The notes beneath the pieces are model-generated. The model did no database searches. It was not told the DNA's origin and saw only the letters and a program-made list of their open reading frames with translations. The position numbers and the translations under genes are program-made. Below are positions 45,701 to 57,490 of a DNA stretch of 64,000 bases, in pieces. Origin of the DNA: Diplosphaera chodatii. Taxonomy: Eukaryota; Chlorophyta; Trebouxiophyceae; Prasiolales; Stichococcaceae. The DNA is taken from the NCBI GenBank assembly GCA_032358165.1, contig JAALGY010000004.1:310001-374000 (forward strand), given 5' to 3'. Each line of letters opens with the position of its first letter. Positions within the stretch are counted from its first letter, which is position 1.

Positions 45701-48700
45701 AATCGGCATTCGTGAATGGAGGTCGATGAACAGTACAATGCTGCTGAAACGGTGCAGTCTCCATTGTGGTCGTAGGATGTTGCACGCAGCAGGTCGTACC
45801 GCTGACGGCGCCGAGCAGGGGGGCCGTGCTGCCGCCGGTGTTGTCCGACGCGTCTGGCGGCTGGTGCGGCGCCGACGGGGGCTGGGGGGGCCGCGGCGGC
45901 CTCGCCGCCGCCTGAGGCGCCGAGGCCACCGGCCGCGGAGGCTTGGCGGCGCTGCCGCGCTGCCAGACCTGCGTGCATGTCACAGCGCCTTGACGCGCAG
46001 ACCACAGTGCCATCAGGGTGCAGGTCATCGCAGACCGGTTGCTCATGTTCCACACAAGCAGGACACGGCAGCTGCATTGGCCAAGGAGCAGTTAGGAAGA
46101 CAGCATCATGGCAGGCTATGTCCTGTGCAGCATTCAAGCGCCACTCGAGCAGCAAAGCTGCTGGCAGAGCGCACATTGACCGCACCTGAGGAAGCTTCGG
46201 AGCAGGCGGCAGGTCCAAGCTGAGGTCCAGAAAGGGGTCGAAGGCGGTGGAGGTGTGGCCGCATGCACGGCAGGTCACATCAGAGCGCAGCAGGCCACCA
46301 AAGACCCGCTGCACAATGCCGTCGGCCTCACCGTCTGCAGGTTACGGAAAGCCACCTCAGCAGGGGGCTTGAAGTACACCCCTTGCAACCCACAGCCAGA
46401 CACGATCCTGAGATACACTCATTTCAGGCAAAGCAGATCACCCACAAATGCAGTTTGCAAAAGCTGCTGGGATCCGCACCATCTGTGCAGATGCTGGAGG
46501 CATACGACTGTGAAGTGGCGGGCAGAGCAGCCGCCTGGCCGTTGGACGGCTCGACGCTCAGACGGTCAGGCACCATCACAGGCAAGGACTGCGGAGGCTG
46601 TACAGCAGCAAAATTGGCAGCTTGAGGAGTGCGCCAGGGCTCGATACACATGGTGTTTTGAAACCGGAGCATAAGCTATCTGAGGATGACCAGGTTCGAG
46701 GCTGCTGCAACGTGTTTGGCATGAGCTCGCTTGGCATGTTTTGAGCGCTGGCCCACCTGATTGGGTTGGACCGATAGCAGCTCAGGGGAGGTCTCGCGGC
46801 CGCCACCGCCGCCTCTGTACACCGCAGGCAGCAGCACCGGGCTGGTGGGGCTGCCAAAGGGCCCCGCAGCCGGCTGCAGCGGGTGTGGCGGCGAGCGTGG
46901 CGCTGTCACCCCTGCCCAGCAGGGACAAGGCAAGAGTCAGACACGAGCTATGGCAGCAACGCCTTCCCTCCCCCGGTGCCAGATCAGGGCAATACTCAGT
47001 GTGTAGTTGCAGCACAGGCAAAGCATGCAGCTGTCCGGCCCACCATTGGTCAGCATTGGGATGCCGCCCAGGGAGGACCCCCACTCCTGGGACTGCACCT
47101 CCTCTGCGCCATCCTCTGACGGGGAGGGCGTCGCCAGGGACACGCTCTGCGGGGCGAGCAACATACTGGTGAACATCATGCAAGGGTTCAAGGTGGGGCA
47201 TCTGCTGGGTCTGTGATGTCCAACCCAGCACGTAGCATACGTTCTGCATTGCACACGCACCATGCACTGCGTTCTCACCAGGCCAGAGAGGGCGTTGAGG
47301 TAGAACTCGTGGGCATCCTGCTGCTGGTAGCCCTCGAGATGCCCGCCGGCAGTGTGCCACCAGGTGCTCAGGAACGCCACTGGGCTGACCGGCACTCGCC
47401 CGCCACCGTACATCTCTCCGAACAGCGAGTCCTTTGATCACACACACAACTTCACCGTCAAACAGTCTTCACGTGCGCATTTGGCAAGCGGTGTGACGGC
47501 TGAGGAGTGATGAAAGCCCTAAATGGTGATGCGAAGCAGAATCGAGTTGTGTGCCGTGCATCGCTCATGAGGACAGTACCAGCTCGCAGGACAGGCAGGG
47601 GTGGGCGCTGGAGGAACGGCGGCAGGCGCCGGCGGGGTGGCCCTCCGACAGGAAGAACTGACGCAGCAGCGGCGCATGCAGCATCGCCTGCAAGGGCACC
47701 AGGCCCAGTCAGGACTCGCCTGCAGGTGCTACTGGTGAAACCGTGCTGCACTCCTGCTGTCTCAACACTGCATGGACACATAAGTGTAACTCCTGTAGTG
47801 CAAGCCTGTGGGCTCTTGACACGGTGCCGCCCAACTTTATGGTGGTGCATCGTGTGCATGACAGTAGCTCTCTAGGACTGCGAAGTGGACTGCAAGCACC
47901 TGCAGCACGCTGTTCATGAAGCAGGTGTTGCCCAGGTTGTTGAGCCCGCGCAGCCCCTGCGGCACGCCGCCGGCAGCGCCAATGGGCGCGGCTGACGGTG
48001 TTGCACAGCCGCCCTCAGCCCCTGCTGCCCGACCGCTGGCCGCCGGCTCAGAGCCAGCGTGCCCAAGGCCATCCTCCAGGTCTGGAGAGCACAGTATGCA
48101 GCTCAGACCATTAAACTCAGCTGTCTGTATGCCAAACACATGCAGCTGCAGAGCACCGACTCGTTCTGCCATGGCTGCTGGCAAACAGTGCGCTCCAGCA
48201 ATGGCTGCACTGACCAGGGGTACCTGTTGGGGGAGGCAGCGGACTGGGCGGCCGCATGGGCTGCCGGTCTGGTGGCTGGGCTCCAGCCGGGTTTGTTGCT
48301 GCAGCGCACCTGGCAGCCTGCAGCAATGCATGCGCACTGCTGAGTATGGAACCTTCCTACACGACCTTTGCCGCTGCAGTTTCTTGACCTTGCATTCTAT
48401 GGCATTCTGTTGAGATGTGACCTCCCACAGTGCACAGGAACCCAGGATGGGCATGTTGATAGCTGTAGGGACGCCTACCGATGCGGCAGCATCGACGGCG
48501 TGGTCGAAAACATAATCGTTACAGGCGCAGCACAAGATCTCTACGCGCTTGGTATCCAGAGCCAGGGCATGCCCTGCAAACAGCGCAAGATCACCATGCC
48601 ATGAAGGCAACCCGTCGCATGAGCCCTGTCTGCAGCCAACTGTGCGCAAGACGCTCAGGCATGCACACATCGTGTCAACAGTTTTGAGCAGAGTAGCATC

Positions 48701-48934
48701 GACAAGCCAAAGGAGCAACGCCTTCAGATCACCTGAGTCTGTGTGGTGAGCGGCAGCCTGGGCGCAGCTGGCAAACCCTGCAGCACAGGAGAGGCAGGCG
48801 AAAGCGGGTGTACGCCGCGGCGGCCGAGGCGTCACTGGCTCTTCGAGTGCCTGCAGGTCCGAACATGCCTTGTGTTGCTCGTGCGTAAGACATGCCCCCC
48901 GCCGTTGCGGTGCAGGGGACATATGTGCAGCCAT
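42773..48934 (-). CDS. USP22: USP22/Ubp8-type ubiquitin-specific protease (SAGA deubiquitinase)
   Basis: This thiol deubiquitinase would act on histone H2B in the SAGA module. The ATG at 48934 opens a Cys-rich zf-UBP region (GACLTHEQHKAC; FACLSCAAGFASCAQAAAHH; KRVEILCCACNDYVFD). The catalytic domain follows: NNLGNTCFMNSVLQVL (Cys box, about 47910-47960); LRQFFLSEGH (about 47640); FGEMYGGGRVPVSPVAFLST and HLEGYQQQDAHEFYLNAL (about 47290-47420); GGLLRSDVTCRACGHTSTAF and DPFLDLSLDLPP (about 46200-46290); QMSIARLPPVLAMHVKRFE (about 43620-43680); PVSFPLDAALDMRPYLSS (about 43390-43430); and CHYGNMQGGHYIAYIR (His box, about 43187-43230). The final exon has DQWYLCDDGWVGAVPAPQVR and TGA at 42773-42775. 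The pattern follows USP22/Ubp8 rather than other USPs. The gene is long and intron-rich, with poorly conserved Ser/Pro/Gly-rich insertions (for example 45330-45590, 45780-45960 and 46790-46930). Confidence 0.9.
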
Positions 48935-50096
48935 ACGCAGGACCCTGCCTGTGAGTTCGTACGCTCAGAATCCCATGACCCAGCGCGGACATGTCTATCG
49001 TATGTCATATGGGTGACTATTGGACCTACTTGTCGCACGCTTTCCATGCTGAAAGCATGCAAGCCTTACAAACTGTTGCCTCCTCGAAAGGATGAACATG
49101 CACAGCCAATGGCGCATATGGAATGGACCCAGGACGACAATTGAGACGGGGCGTCGGCAATGCGATGGCAAGCTCTTGCATGTCGATGAAGCCCGGAGAT
49201 GCTCGCTCCAATACACCATTTCGTGCAATGCAATTCAGACGCATGCTGTTGCGCACCCGCGCTGGCTGCACTGATGCCGTTCGGATTGCGCGTTGGAGGG
49301 CTGCGATCTTCTGAAGGCCACTGCCCTGTGTTACGTACGCCTGCAGATGCTCGCAGCTGCTCATGTTGCCATGTCAGGAAACATCGTCCTCGGATGCTGA
49401 GAACATGCGCTCGGCCAACACAGCATTCAACCTGGCCTCGCTGCGCTGGTCGATCTATATGCGGGCATACAAGAGCGGCATCTACGATGAGCGTTGTAAG
49501 ACAGATTTGCAGGCATGCACTGCAACATTTCTGTTGCCGAATCGATGCACCTCGTCCTGCTCATGCACCTGGCCTTCAAAGTATGCTTTGACCTGCTGAA
49601 GGTTGTGTGAGAATGTCGCCCTGCAAAAGCAGAGAGAGCTGGATCCATGGCTTGCTGAGCCCTGACGTGTCATGCATACCTGCACCTGTGGGTATGTGTA
49701 GTGCAAGTGTTCCGTGTTCACAGACCGTCCGCTTGGAAGCGCAGGCAGGGTGCAATTGCGCTGTAGCATGCATATGCAGAGAAGCTAGCAATCTGGACAG
49801 CATACCACTACCAGCAGCATACGCAAGCTGGATCAAGACAATAGGGCAGCAAAGATTGACTGTCCAACACAGTCACAATGACATCTGAGGTTGCAGGTTC
49901 CTGATGCTATCACAAGACATCGCGTGTGCTGATAGAAGTCGTAGCTGAGGAAAATGAAAGCGCTCGTGCCACGGGCCTGCCAGCGGCGCCGCTGCTCAAG
50001 GCTGCCGGCCGCCTGAACGCTGTTGCAAGGTTGCCGCTGCATCTTGCAAAGTGATCATGCCGCCACACTTGGTGCATCTCACAATCTAGCGGGGCA
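48935..50096. other. Intergenic, upstream of deubiquitinase
   Basis: 1.16 kb without a supported gene. One plus-strand stretch near 49378-49499 (MRSANTAFNLASLRWSIYMR...) follows a CAG and looks mildly exon-like, but no partner exon was found. Confidence 0.4.
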
Positions 50097-50868
50097 TCAA
50101 CGGCCACCAAATGTGCTGCCTATGCCGAAAGGTGCCAACTGGAGGCTGCTGTGATTATTGGTGTGCGAGAGCTGCACCCCTTCCATGCCGCTGGGGGGTG
50201 CTACCACAGCAGCGCCGAATGGTGACTGATCTGCTGACCTTTGGACCTGTGAAGCAGCGCTCACGATGGGACTCACATATGGACTGTACAACATCAATCA
50301 TTAGCGTGCACACTGGCACGCTGCGCCTGGTCTGTCGCTTTGCAGCTGAGGCAGCCATGTGATGGCATAAGTGAACTCTGATGGAAACGCGCAGGCAGTG
50401 CAGGCTGTCGTTGTGTCTCAAACATCCTTGAATACCTGCGGGGCGGCAAAGGCGGAGATGCCGGCCCTGGGCAGTCGGGGTCGTTCAATGCCGCCAAGCT
50501 GGTGGTGGTGCTGCTGCGGCTGGCGCGGGTCCATAGACTGCTGCTTCCACGCCGCACTGGGTGGCGCCTGCAGCGATGTCGATGTCAAGCTCAGGGCACA
50601 GCATGTGATATGCAAGTGATGATCGCTGTCAGTTTCCAACAACATGCATTCGTATCCTGCTGCACAACCCTGAAAACTTTTGTCAGTGGCAGGTTTCACA
50701 AGCATCCAGCAAGATCTCACCTGCCAGGGCAGTGAGCCAAAAGAAGGTGGTAGGCCACCGCCGAAGCCTGTACTGTGATTCGCTGTGCTGCTATGATTCA
50801 TGCCGCTTGCATGATGAGCCTGTTGCTGCAGCTGCTGCAGTTCTGCACCAAAAGCATGGGAGACAGAA

Positions 50869-50900
<32 letters not shown>

Positions 50901-53354
50901 CGCAAGAATAGCCTGCTGATGCTGCTGCCATGCCAGCAGATGCGCCGCTGCATCAGCAGCTGCCTACATGCATAGCAACATGCGGCAGATGTCATCAGCA
51001 AGGGGTTGCTCTGCATGTTTCTCCTAAACATGCCAAGCATGGCTGGTCTTGCTCGTATATCCACAGGGACATGACATTTGCTTAGCAGGGGTGCCCAGTA
51101 TGTCCAGTTTGCACCTGCTGTGGCAACTGCTGCTGCCACTGCCCCGATGGGCTTTGGCGCTGAGTAGCGGCTGCAGCTGCAGCTGCAGCTGCCGCCTGCT
51201 GTGCAGCCATTGCCGCATTGTACAGCGGATCCCTCCCGCTGCCGCTGCCTGCGACCCCGCCACCCTGCCCCCAAAAGCCTGAGGTGCGCCCGGCGCCTGT
51301 GCAGACGCAACAGGAGCCATGGTGTTTCCAGGCTTCTTCTAGCTTGATGCAGACCGTGCAGTGCTGTTGAGTGCAGCTACTTTGCATGGCAGCCCCAGTG
51401 CAGAGCCCGCGCATGTGCAGGCACTGAGCTAGAGAAAATGGGATGTACCAGCCGCCAGCTGTGACACCATCTGTTGCTCCATCTGTGCGCGCTGCAGGGC
51501 CTCCCCAAGGGTGTTGGGCAGGCTGTTGGCGCGCTCATCTGCCATCGCTGGCGCTGCACCACCAGTGCCATCTCTGCTGACTGCAAGAGCGCCCATCCCC
51601 TACACGAACACAGGGTGACTGCTCCTACATGCTGTCAAAGGTGCAGGACGCTGATCCAAAGCTGACATACTGTTCCAGTCTCGTTGAGCACATGAGCAGA
51701 GTGGGTAAGGTGACCATGCTCTGACCTCCTGAGCAAGCGGCATGGCATCGGGCCCGGGCTGCGTGTTGCCCGTGGTGATCGTGAAGTGACACCGGCCATC
51801 CGATGCCCGCCGCACTGAGCCACTGCCAAAAGTGAAGCCGCCAAGTCGGTCGGGCGCCGACCCTGCAATTGCCAAGGAATGCAGCACTCCGCATAACGCT
51901 TTGACGAAAGGAGACGGGTGCCCATGTGTGGTGGCCCGATCTTTGGGCGTCCTATGGGATGCAGCGGAAACATCGCAGTGAGGAGCGAGCACGCAGCGGC
52001 ACCTGCACGCGCAAAGTCGCTGAGGTCCGAGTAGCTGCTGGCCGTCGAGTGGTGGCTCTCGCTGCGGAAGCTGGACTGCGAGGTGGCGTCGGAGGACGAG
52101 GGCGCCTGCAATCATGTACACAGGCGGGTCCTATATACAAGCTCGTCCTGCTTGATGCAACCGACAAGCTCAGCCCCTCCTCGTTTGGGAGCAAGACAAG
52201 ACAGCGCGGCAGCTGAGCTCCCAGAGGCTGTGGCCAGTGCACCATGCCGCACCTCCATGTTTCGTGGCTGCATGGCCAGGTTGGCGGCTGTCAGCGGCAC
52301 TGCCCCTGGATGCCGCAACCGCGCCGCCGCGTTGCCAGCCAGGTAGTGCACCAGCACAATGGAGTCGTCGCCTTCCAACATCCAGTAGCATCGGCGCTGG
52401 AGGACACAACATAGGTTGATGTGATGGTGAGGCTAGGAAGACACCCTCTCAAACCGCTACCTCAAGCGCATCTAGCTGATGCGCGAGGAAGCCTGAACAA
52501 CCAACATCAGACCATAACCCTGTCATGAGCATCTGTGCACGTGAAGGAGAAGCCTGTGCACACCTGCAGCTGGTCATCTTGATCCGCATGTGCATAGTAG
52601 CAATTGAGGGCCTCCTTGTTGCCCACCTGGAACAGTATAATGTCCTCAGGTTGGCTCAATGCCGTGATCACGAGGACAGAGTTCTGTGAGCACCCACGCA
52701 GCTGTCGCGCAGCAGAACCGCGAGGACACGGACCTTGAGCTTCTCATGCGTTTCCCGAATGGTCTTGCCGTCTGCCTTTTTCCGCCAGTTGTGGCCATCC
52801 CGCCTGCACATGCGGCCAAATCTGCCTGACGCAGTGTTACGCATGATAGTGACCTCCTGATGTCACCACCAGGCTTTTCCTGTGCACAACAGGCAGCTGC
52901 CAGCCATACCTGAAAAAGCGCGTGACCCTGCGATTGAATAGGTAGAGCGTGCCGCCTGTGCAACAATCGACATCATTACTTGAGTGCCAATGCCCCAAAA
53001 TTTTGTCGGTGTAGTGACCGCCTAGACACGCGTACCACGACACGACGGGGCCAAGCATCTGCACCAGCATTGCGCCTGCGGGCGCTGTCACTGCATGCCG
53101 CACAGCTGGCACTCTGTGCGGCCAGCGCCGTGAAGTCTACAGCACGCTCGCAGGGCGATCTGATCACCTGGCGGGCAGATGGGAGTCTCCCGGTTGAGCT
53201 GGAAGCGGTACTTGGAGTAGTTCTGAAGCAGGTCCACCACTTCGGTGTTCTTCAGCCAGCTCGTGCGGGCCTTGGTGATCAGGTCCCGCACGGGCTTTGG
53301 CAGCGGCTGCTCACCACCACGCTGCAGGCCGCGCGGTGAGTCCCCTGGCTCCAT
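50097..53354 (-). CDS. CG-1 domain (CAMTA-like) transcription factor with Gln-rich tail
   Basis: This is a nuclear DNA-binding protein of the calmodulin-binding transcription activator type. The ATG at 53354 starts a short leader (MEPGDSPRGLQRG), then SWLKNTEVVDLLQNYSKYRF, GTLYLFNRRVTRFFRY, RDGHNWRKKADGKTIRETHE, NCYYAHADQDDQLQRRCYWM and LEGDDSIVLVHYLAGN, a complete CG-1 domain. Downstream exons are low-complexity: Ser-rich SSFRSESHHSTASSYSDLSD, FGSGSVRRASDGRCHF, ANSLPNTLGEALQRAQMEQQ, a poly-Ala run, a poly-Gln run (about 50868-50910) and GGLPPSFGSLPWQ. The last exon 50097-50246 starts at a CAG acceptor, joins the FAAPQ|GT donor near 50433 in phase 0, and ends GIGSTFGGR-stop. No TIG, ankyrin or IQ calmodulin-binding motif was found, so this is a CG-1-only form about 500-600 aa long. 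Confidence 0.85.
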
Positions 53355-54124
53355 GCCAGGCCGCTGTCACGCAGACCTTAGTGCATCCCTTTTCGGAGCC
53401 AGCACTTGGGGTATAGGCCTCAGGATGCTGGTGCCACTACCCTGGCGACAGAGTAGCGCCGATGTGCGGTTGGCGAAGGAGGAAGAGCGTTGTGCTACCA
53501 CAAGAAGACGTTTTTCGCCGACCTCAGGTGCGCTGTAGAGGCCGGACCAAGTGCGAAGCTACCTCACATATCGATTTTCGGTGCTTTGATCGTATGTGTT
53601 CCACCTTCAAACTCTACAGCTATGGGATTGAACAGGGTTCCATGGTGTGATCAGCGTCATGACGCCGCGGGACATGCGCAAAAGTGCTGGAAAAGTAATC
53701 AACTTGTGCGCACGTTCTGGCCACACCGACATGAGCAGCCACGCCGAGCAAGAAATGGTCGGTCGGAATCTGCAGACCTTGCTATGCCATGGACCTTTCG
53801 TGGTGTGGGTTCCCGAGCGGTGTCTGCCAAGCGTCAGCAAACCTCCATTCCTCCACCACTTCACGCCAAAGGGCAGCCTCGGGATCAGAGAGCTCCTTCT
53901 GGGCTCCAAAGGCAAACCTGCCTCATTGAGGAACATGCTATACACCGACGTCGCAGCAGAACCATAACGCAGCACATCCGAGAGTATGTCGTTAAACGTG
54001 CAAACTTCCCCACACGATCTGATGCACGAGAAGTTGTGCCAGCATACCGCCTGTGGCACTTCACAGTTTCATGGGGACCCGAGGCCCAGCCCGCTTGCTG
54101 GAGTGGGAAGGGCGGTCCAGCTCG
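53355..54124. other. Intergenic with a long open frame of unclear status
   Basis: 770 bases between same-strand genes. A 229-codon plus-strand frame (53490-54179) and a 150-codon minus-strand frame (53607-54059, GTG start) overlap here. Neither has recognisable similarity, and the plus frame runs into the last DUF3431-C exon antisense. Confidence 0.4.
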
Positions 54125-56336
54125 TCAGCTGGGCATTTGCTGCTGCAGCTCTGCCGAGACCACGTGTGGCAAGCGGTAGGGTTTGGTGGGTGGGGGTGCC
54201 ACCAGCGCTGGGTCTGCTTCCTCCTCCTCACTGCAGATCCACACGAACTCTGTCCGCCGTCAGCGGCTCAGCGCATGAAATCCATGGTGGATGGCAGCAG
54301 ATGTGCTGCGGCGTCAGAGCTTGCACGAAGGTGTCGCCGACATCAACAAGCAGCCGTGCAAAGCAGCATCGTACCTGCAGAAGTACATGTCGCACTTGGA
54401 CCTCGCATGCGCCACAAATGGCTCGCCGAACACGGCATGCCACAGCAGCTCAAATGCCACCCCTATCTCGCCAGACATCCTGGCCCCGTGCGGACTCTGT
54501 GGCGATGATGAGGCAGTGAAACTCGGTGCCCTGTGCAACTCAGGCGTGGTCACTGCACACAGGTGTAGCGAGTGCACAGCTCAATGGTCATGTCAACAAC
54601 TGACCTGTGCGAAGCGCAGTGCATTCCTGTAGAATGCAAGCGGACGCAGCCGCACACGCTCTGCCGATACCAGAAACTCTGCATATGCCATGTGCTATCG
54701 GTCAGGCTGGCAGCCACCAAACATATGCAGCCGATTATGATCGCTGCCCGCTCAACAGGATGAACATACTGGTCTGATTTGGCTGTGCTAACAGCATGGA
54801 CCTGAGCAGCACGAAGGCTCGTTCACAGCAGGCGGCAAAGGACCCAATTCTGCCTGCGCACGGGCGACCAGCAGCAGGTTTCCACCATTGCCTTGAAGCA
54901 TGGACAGCAGGAGCAGGCTGCTGCGGCCGTCATTTTGAACAGAAGGCTCACCTGGAACAGGTCCTCCCAGCACTGTGCGACGATTCTTGAGAACCACCGA
55001 GCGATTTGCCAGCCTTGCTGGGGGTTGAGATCTGGGTGTGCTGCTGCGCTGTCATTGTGTGGGGTCACATATGTGCCCAGCATGTGGCAGGGCTTCGTCA
55101 CTGGATCACAGTCCCTGCACAAGCAGACACGCCGCCGTCCACAGACATCTAACTGAGGGCAGCATGACTGTGCATGGCCGACGCTCTTGACACCTCAAGG
55201 AACGACCGTATACCACAAGGATACAAATGCTCACCAGTTTGTGAAGCCCCAGTGCCTCACATTTGCAAACCCTACTGCACCCCACCGCAGCTTGTGCAGC
55301 AGCTGGGTGTCTCTATGCCACGACTTCCTGCACGTGCACGGCGTTGGAGCAGTGGTCAGGCTTTCGGTTGTGTGCTGATGGAGCTGACCGGACCCGCCCA
55401 TCATGGTATTGACAACCAATGAGCGTCCACTTTCCTGCAACATGTCACATCGACCTACTCATGAGCATGGAGAAACAACATCGAAGCTGGCAACGCGTCA
55501 CAGAAGTCGGCAATGAACTGCAGGTACGCCCCTGCTTGCACAGTGCACACGACATGGTTGCAGACCATCTATGCTGTGCAGTGACCGGCACTGTCAGCAC
55601 CATGGGTCGAGACACTAACATTGCCACCCAGTGCGAACATCGTAGAGTGCAAAACCTGCCTCACGGCCACCGTCATGGAAGGCATATGTGGAGCAATTGG
55701 CCGCCCAGTTCTGCCGCCGACCTGTCTTATAATAAATACGCACCCGGTTGAACAGCATGCTGTTCCATGAACACCCATGTAAGCGCTGCAGTGCTGTCAG
55801 GAAAGCGACCTGCATACCAGCGTGCAATTTGCTGGTGCAAGGATCAGCAGCTCAGTCAAGTGGGCTCACCTTGCGGACATCGCTGTTGGTGCTCAGTGAT
55901 GTTCGCCACAGCCTGGTACACCGCCACAGGAATATCGCCAAACCGCAGGTGCAGCCAGCTCGTGTCCTGCTGGGTGCGGGCGACAACTATCATGCGGTCT
56001 GGTGGATGTGGTATGCCGTGAAGTGCAAGCGACCGCGCCCGGGCAGCACTGCCTCCTGCACGATGGTGGTCTGCCGGCATGCCAATGAGCATAGCCACAC
56101 CACCACTCCGGTTCCCCAGGCCTACGCTCACGCAGAACCAGGTAGACAATGCGGTAGGCTGCTCGACCACATGCGTGACTGCAGCATTTCTCTGTTCGCA
56201 ATATTTGAGCCGCTGCAGCATGATCAGCGACACATACACCATGCCATGCATGCACACCTGGCCATGTCGCATAGAACAGCAGTGTGTACCCGCCGAGAGC
56301 TCCTAACAATACAATCACAACGGCTTTGTGAGCCAT
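54125..56336 (-). CDS. DUF3431-family membrane protein, copy C
   Basis: Third paralogue, unknown function. The ATG at 56336 starts MAHKAVVIVLLGALGGYTLL, aligned with the anchors of copies A and B. A GT donor follows the TWPG codons. Next exons: RMIVVARTQQDTSWLHLRFG and DIPVAVYQAVANITEHQQRC (55870-55990), the canonical DUF3431 opening (VVAR then a Trp); SWHRDTQLLHKLRWGAVGFA then NVRHWGFTNW (55235-55330); GWQIARWFSRIVAQCWEDLF (about 54950-55015); YAEFLVSAERVRLRPLAFYR (54620-54690); and ELLWHAVFGEPFVAHARSKC (about 54390-54450). The acidic end EEEEADPALVAPPPTKPYRL stops with a TGA at 54125-54127. All introns matched here use GT donors. The exon carrying the H-x-H-E core was not located, so one exon is missing from my reading or from the gene. 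Confidence 0.78.
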
Positions 56337-57490
56337 TCCGCGAGCCGCACGCAGGTCGCGCTGCTGCCTGCAGCCTGTGGCTTCACATGATACAACGTGC
56401 AAGCCCTATCTGGAACGGGTGCACCAAAATGCAAAATCGAGAGTCCGTCGCTGCGGTGCATCTAGTATAGACCTGCGCAGCTGGGGTCGGAAGTGACCGA
56501 CATGGTCATGCACTGCGGACGCCTGAAGTCTACGGGAGTACGTGCTCTGCCAACATACTGTACGGGTATCATAAAGGTCCACCGATTCGGAGATGGTCAA
56601 ACCCTTATTATCAGTCAATGACATGCCGGCCACCAACTACGAGGGCTGCGTCGACTGCACAGCAGCAAGCCACGAGCCTAGATGTTGCTGCAGCTTCAGT
56701 GTTGCCATACAGCAAGTGGTCAACATTGCTTCTGCGCATCTGATTTTGCTTTGCAGTTGCATTGCAGCCTCCGGCCTCGCGTTGCAGTAGCTTGGTGAGT
56801 GGTGCGGACTGTGTTTTGCGAGCGACTTGACACTCAATATTGCAAGTGCAGCAGCCAGCCTAGCACAGCACGTAGCGAACAGACGGCTGCACTGGATTGC
56901 GCAGTCATCGCTTCGACGTTGCCTACATTTCGTCGCGGGGCCCACGCGTGTCCAGCTTTGCACACACCGACAAGCAGAGTTGGTGATTGCAGCGACGCTG
57001 TCAGCACCAACTTGCAGCTGACAGCAATTTGAAGTGGTTCTGCCCGCAGCAGGATTGCAACAGCTTACATCTGACGACAACAGCACTCGGGGGGCAAAGC
57101 ACACCAGCATCTGCACCAGTTGTATCAGTGCAGGAAGCAGCTCGCTACTGGCCCCGGGGTGAACAGCGATCAGCGCAGTGTCTCACGTCGTCTGCACATG
57201 CACAGCCACTTTGCTGCCGGCGGGTCACACGTGCCGGGTGTATCCGGTGGCGGGTCAGCACAGCACCATGAGTGTCTACTGCCACGGCGCTGCAGCAGAG
57301 GCAGGTCTGCCAGTGGCCACAGCACACACGCCACGCCAGCGTGTGCCAGGTGCGCTCCGCTGCCAACGTCAATTGCCTTTGCCACCCAGTGACCACCACA
57401 GCCTGCCACAAGTGCACCCAACATTGACATCAGCCGAACATCTGATTCTGGGTCATGCGTGATTGGTGCTGCCTGGCCTGTTGTACGCAG
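56337..57490. other. Divergent region, DUF3431-C and ferrochelatase, likely holding the ferrochelatase 5' exon
   Basis: No exon is fixed. The ferrochelatase initiator must lie here; an ATG at 57268 (MSVYCHGAAAEAG) is one candidate, but its donor phase does not match. Confidence 0.4.

Noticed and set aside
55748..56470. 240-codon plus-strand frame opposite DUF3431-C exons
   Set aside because: It is antisense to exons with clear family similarity and has no similarity of its own.
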